From Argentina anserina (lineage: Eukaryota; Streptophyta; Magnoliopsida; Rosales; Rosaceae), in assembly GCF_933775445.1 (NCBI RefSeq), contig NC_065875.1, forward strand, positions 17,049,555-17,113,554: 64,000 bases of DNA, given 5' to 3'. Under the pieces are notes generated by a model that worked only from the letters and a program-made list of their open reading frames with translations, ran no database searches and was not told where the DNA came from. The position numbers and the translations under genes are program-made. Positions 60,216 through 64,000 of this stretch are shown here, one piece after another; positions within the stretch are counted from its first letter, which is position 1; each line of letters begins with the position of its first letter.

Positions 60216-61219
60216 GTTTAATAATTATCCCATCCAAATTTTTTATTTTATTTTTTCTTAATATATATACATTATACATAAATATAATGAGCCCGACCTA
60301 GCCCATTCAAAAAGTTCGTCCCGGCCCTACCTCGAAAAGCATATAATGTATGTGCCCATAGGTAGCCCGTGGACCTTGATTTTATTAACAAACCCAGCCC
60401 AACCCTATTTGAAGAAGAAAAATCATCAAGGCTCGAGCCGGGCCAATTGCCGACCCTTACTGCCCGTAGTAGTTCAACCTTTCAAGGTTTCTCACGCACG
60501 TGGAGAGTGAACTAGTGTCGTAAGATGCATATTTTCATAAATTCAGTTTGGGGGATTCAATGAGTTTGTACTTTGTAATGTAAACTCTTGTTATTTGCTA
60601 TGACTTTTCTCTGGCCAGCTGCCTGTAACTTTGATACTAAGCAATAGTTTGTATGGATAATCTTGGTTTTGATAACCTTTATGCGATGCTCTTCGAAAAC
60701 AATTAGTCATACAACAAATTTAAGGCTTGGCTCCAAGAAGAAAACATTACCTAATAGTTAAGGTTAGAAACAATAGTTTATAGTGGGAATGTTGAAGTCG
60801 TGCAGCTAATAAAATAGCTCATACATTATCTAATAGACATGCATGAGAAATGAGAAAAATTTACCAATAGTCCATGAATTCTTGTAACATAGTCAGTTTG
60901 ATCCATGACCTTTAAAATTGATCAAAATGATCATTCAACTCATGTTTTGCTATAAACTAGATCTATCCAACCAAATTCTGTCACTATTTCATGAAGTGAA
61001 TCATGTGTGGGCCCCTATAAAATGGGCAAATGACGTTTGTAACCCTCAATCTCGATCGAAATCAACTTTCCGCCAAATTTAGAGTTGACAAAACGAGTTT
61101 AGGATTGAGAAAATGAGGACCCGATTAGGAGAGAGATTAAGTAGAAACAAGTTTAGGCCTTCATTTTCAGTAATATGTCTCATTTGCCCCTTTTTGTGAG
61201 GGCTCACGCATGATCTACG
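60216..61219. other. Spacer with GC-rich hAT-like terminus
   Basis: 60290-60480 has GGCCCGACC-like words and ends GGGCCAATTGCCGACCCTTACTG, comparable to TCATCAATTGGCCC in the 38-kb array. It may be the other end of the same element. 60500-61219 has no recognised feature. Confidence 0.4.
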
Positions 61220-61546
61220 TGTTGAAGACACTATGCTAGTTTGGTTCAGTTTAGACTAGTTTTGTTTGGTGATGGAACTTTGTCTTTTCCTGGAAACATG
61301 TTCCCTGCTCTTCTGCTTCTACAGATACTGGATTTCGGTTGTAGCTGTATTTTGTAAACTCTTGGTATGTTGCCTTAATCTTGGCAACATACACATAGCC
61401 TTACCTTAGTTGTTAACAGCTGCTAGTTATTTCCCTTTCTTCAAGTATATATATTCTTGTTGTATACACCAATTGTAATTCATCCAAGAATATCAATCAA
61501 GAGAAAAACTCTCAAACTCTCTATGTTCTTGTTCATAAATTCTTCA
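61220..61546 (+). repeat. 5' LTR of copia copy 2
   Basis: TGTTGAAGACACTATGC...AAATTCTTCA, homologous to 12337-12657. Confidence 0.88.
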
Positions 61547-61629
61547 TGGTATCATAGCAGGTCGATTATTCGCATGCTTCTGCATATTTCATCTTATTGT
61601 TCCTTTGAAACCTCTCATTCAGTTTCATC

Positions 61630-62486
61630 ATGGCTGACTCCGATTTTTCATCTATGAACAACCAATCTATATCCTTCGTTGCTAATTTCGATTCCGATGT
61701 CAACACCAGCCAGCGTCTGACTCTTACCTTGCTCAATGGGGTTAACTATCACTCATGGTCGAGGGATATCATTCTTGCACTAGGAGACAAGTTTAAACTT
61801 GGATATATAAATAGATCCATATCCCTGCCTGAGCCTCTCACTGATGGTTATGATACATGGCTAGCATGAGATCATCAAGTCATGTCATAGCTGTGTAATT
61901 CAATGGAACCTCATATTGTCAGATTTTCAATTACTCAAAATATGCTGCTATTCTCTGGAAGGCTCTGAAAGATATGTATGGAAATGTAAATAACACAGCT
62001 AGAGTGTTCTAACTAAAGAAGGAGATTGCTGATATTCAGCAAGATGAGAACTTATTTTCAAAGCACTTGGGAGCTCTCACCATCTTGTGGAATGAAATGA
62101 ACCAGTTCAGGCCTCACACAGTTGATTTCACTCTCCTTCACAAGCGTGCTGATGAAGACGGGGTGTTTCAGCTCCTAGCAAGCTTGAATAAAGACTATGA
62201 AGACTTGAAAAGTATCATTCTCATGTATTTTGATCTTCCATCATTCAAAAGTGTATGTACTACGATGCACATGGAAGAAGTGAGAAGGAAGGTTATCAAC
62301 TCAGAAGCTAAAGCTACCAATCTTGAAGTTAGAGCCTATGTTCCTAGTCATCAAGTCCCTGAACCTAAGGTGTTCGAGGGAAAGAAGCAAAATTTGTTGT
62401 GTGATCACTGTGGGTCAACCACTCATGTCATTGAAACTTGTTGGATTCCCCATCCAGAACTAAAAGTCAAGTTCAAAAGAGAATGA
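61630..62486 (+). pseudogene. Copia gag (copy 2, broken)
   Basis: ATG at 61630; LLNGVNYHSWSRDIILALGD and GYINRSI, a stop at 61867-61869, then LGALTILWNEMNQFRP and the zinc knuckle CDHCGSTTHVIETCW (about 62400-62445), which here keeps CX2C. The second half (62067-62486) is open for 139 codons. Compared with copy 1 the lesions are at different places. Confidence 0.85.
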
Positions 62487-62765
62487 GAGATGAAGAACAA
62501 GGTCAAGGTATCATCTGCTGATGGTTTCAAGGCAAAGGTGGCTACTACTTCTACTTCCCCTGGGATGATTGATTTCACCACCAATCATATTACTCTTCTG
62601 AATGACTTTGACATGTATCTACAATAGAAGAACCAAAATGGTGAGGTTGCAGCTTCTTCTAGTCAACACACTGCATTACTTGGTCATTTTGCTGGTTTCT
62701 TAGCTAATTCTGATCATGGTGGTGCAAGTGATACTTCAGGTATTCTACATGCTTTTTCCACTGCT

Positions 62766-63045
62766 TTGGATATGAGTGATAAGTATGATTGTTAGATTGC
62801 TGATTATGGGGCCACTAATCATATGACTAACCAATTAGACAAACTTTAGAATTTTGAGATTTTTTCTTTTAGTGTCTCATTTGCAAATGGAAAAGATGCA
62901 CCTAGTTGTGGGAAGGGAAAAATCAAAGTCTTGTCTAGATCCATTAAGTCAAATGCTCTATTTGTGCCATCATTTCTTTTCAAATTGCTCTTAGTTGGGA
63001 AAATCACTAGTTTGTTACATTGCTTTGTCATTTTCACTCCTCACA
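62766..63045 (+). pseudogene. Copia protease (copy 2, broken)
   Basis: The active-site region reads ADYGATNHMT: the Ser of DSGA is Tyr and a stop precedes it near 62794. FKLLLVGK follows about 63 codons later. Confidence 0.7.
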
Positions 63046-63131
63046 AAGTGTTTTTTTAGGACATTATCACCAAGAAGATGATTGGTGAAGGGTTTTTAGG
63101 AATGGTCTCTATTACTTCTTAATGGAGGCTT

Positions 63132-64000
63132 ATGCATCTAAGGCTCTTCAAGTTAGTTCTAGTCCTACTTCAAAACTTCCCTCTATGGCACAAGAGGCTA
63201 GCTCATCCATCTAACAAGTTCTTGTCAGATTTGTTTCCTAATTCATGTAATGGTCATACTCAATGTGATGTATGTCAGCACTCTAAGTTCACTAGGTTAC
63301 CTTTTGTTCAATCTTTGTCAAGAGTCAGTTATCCATTTGAAATCATTCACTCTGACATTTTGGGTCTAGTTTTGAAATCTATTAATGGTTTCAAATATTT
63401 TGTAACATTTGTTAATGATTTTACAAGGATTACTTGGTTATATCTTCTGAAAGCTAAGAGTGAAGTGTTTAAGATGTTCTGTGATTTTCACAATTTGGTT
63501 AAGAATCAATATTCGTCTAAAATTCTAGTTTTAAGATCAGATAACGGTACTGAGAATTTGTTCAACAAAATGCAAAGTTTCTTAAGCGCAAATGGAATTA
63601 TGCAACAAACTAGTTGTGTTGGAACTCCCCATCAGAATGGGGTTGCAGAAAGAAAAAATCGTGATATTTTGGAAAAAAAAAACTAGGGCGATCATGTTTC
63701 AGATGAATATTCCTAAAAGATTTTGGTCTTATGGTATTCTTACTACCACTTGATTAATCGACTTCCAAGTCGAGTACTATGATTTAAATCACCCATGTAG
63801 TGATGAAAGACAGTAAAATTGATTTATCTCATCTTATAACTTTTGGTTGTGTGTGCTTTGTGCATATTCAGTCTAATAAGAGAGATAAGTTAGACCCAAA
63901 GGATGTCAAATGTGTTTTTTTGGGTTATGCTTCTACTCAAAAAGGTTACAAATGCTATGATCATGTAACAAAGACAGTCATCATTTCTAGGGATGTCAGA
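63132..64000 (+). pseudogene. Copia integrase (copy 2, broken, partial)
   Basis: LWHKRLAHPSNKFLSDLF, CDVCQHSKFTRLPF, SYPFEIIHSDILGLV, LRSDNGTENL and GTPHQNGVAERKNRDIL are all visible in one 184-codon frame (63132-63686), so this copy is the better preserved integrase. A run of eight A bases near 63672 is followed by a stop; later pieces are frameshifted and run off the window. Confidence 0.85.

Larger units (their letters stand above)
61220..64000 (+). mobile_element. Ty1/copia element, copy 2, cut by window end
   Basis: 5' LTR 61220-61546 (327 bp), primer site TGGTATCATAGC at 61547-61558, then the same internal order as the 12.3-kb copy up to integrase at the window edge. Gag (from 61630), protease and integrase all carry stops or frameshifts. 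Confidence 0.9.

Overview
The window is nuclear DNA of a dicot plant. Rosaceae, probably a strawberry relative, is the best guess, because the two PR-10 (Bet v 1) genes read like strawberry Fra a 1 proteins. That attribution is an inference from family knowledge, not a database match. There are spliced genes with GT-AG introns, one intron with minor-spliceosome (U12) signals, a plant tRNA-Thr gene, and a dense stack of nested transposable elements.

Region by region: 1-7.6 kb holds a long LTR-like repeat, then a plus-strand Ty3 remnant into which a minus-strand Ty3 chromovirus (1833-7341) inserted. 7.6-11.9 kb is gene-poor DNA leading into PR-10 gene 1 (11036-11649). 12.3-17.4 kb is a broken Ty1/copia element that seems to have split an unidentified coding segment. 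17.6-29.9 kb is a second copy of the PR-10 neighbourhood, opened up by about 10 kb of nested elements (hAT-like ends, a Harbinger transposase fragment, an LTR element with a perfect target duplication, and a hAT element carrying 3.5 copies of a 503-bp tandem repeat). It ends in PR-10 gene 2 (29116-29665).

30-38 kb is the gene island: a solo LTR, a DUF789 gene (31459-34091, plus), tRNA-Thr(AGT) (35143-35216), and a Di19-type zinc-finger gene (35588-37608, minus). The two protein genes converge on the tRNA gene.

38-60.5 kb is a nest. GC-rich tandem repeats hold a minus-strand copia element whose two 183-bp LTRs lie at 38975-39157 and 60033-60215 with near-matching flanks (GTTCA/GTTTA). Inside it sits about 15.8 kb containing an inverted second copy of the 1-1360 repeat, a degenerate multi-exon plant mobile domain (PMD) gene on the plus strand, and a minus-strand Ty3 element of the Tat type with a second RNase H. 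61.2 kb to the end is a second copy of the 12-17 kb copia family, running off the window.

The genes likely to be functional are PR-10 1 and 2, DUF789, Di19 and tRNA-Thr. All transposon open reading frames carry stops, frameshifts or truncations. Percent identities quoted are by-eye estimates.
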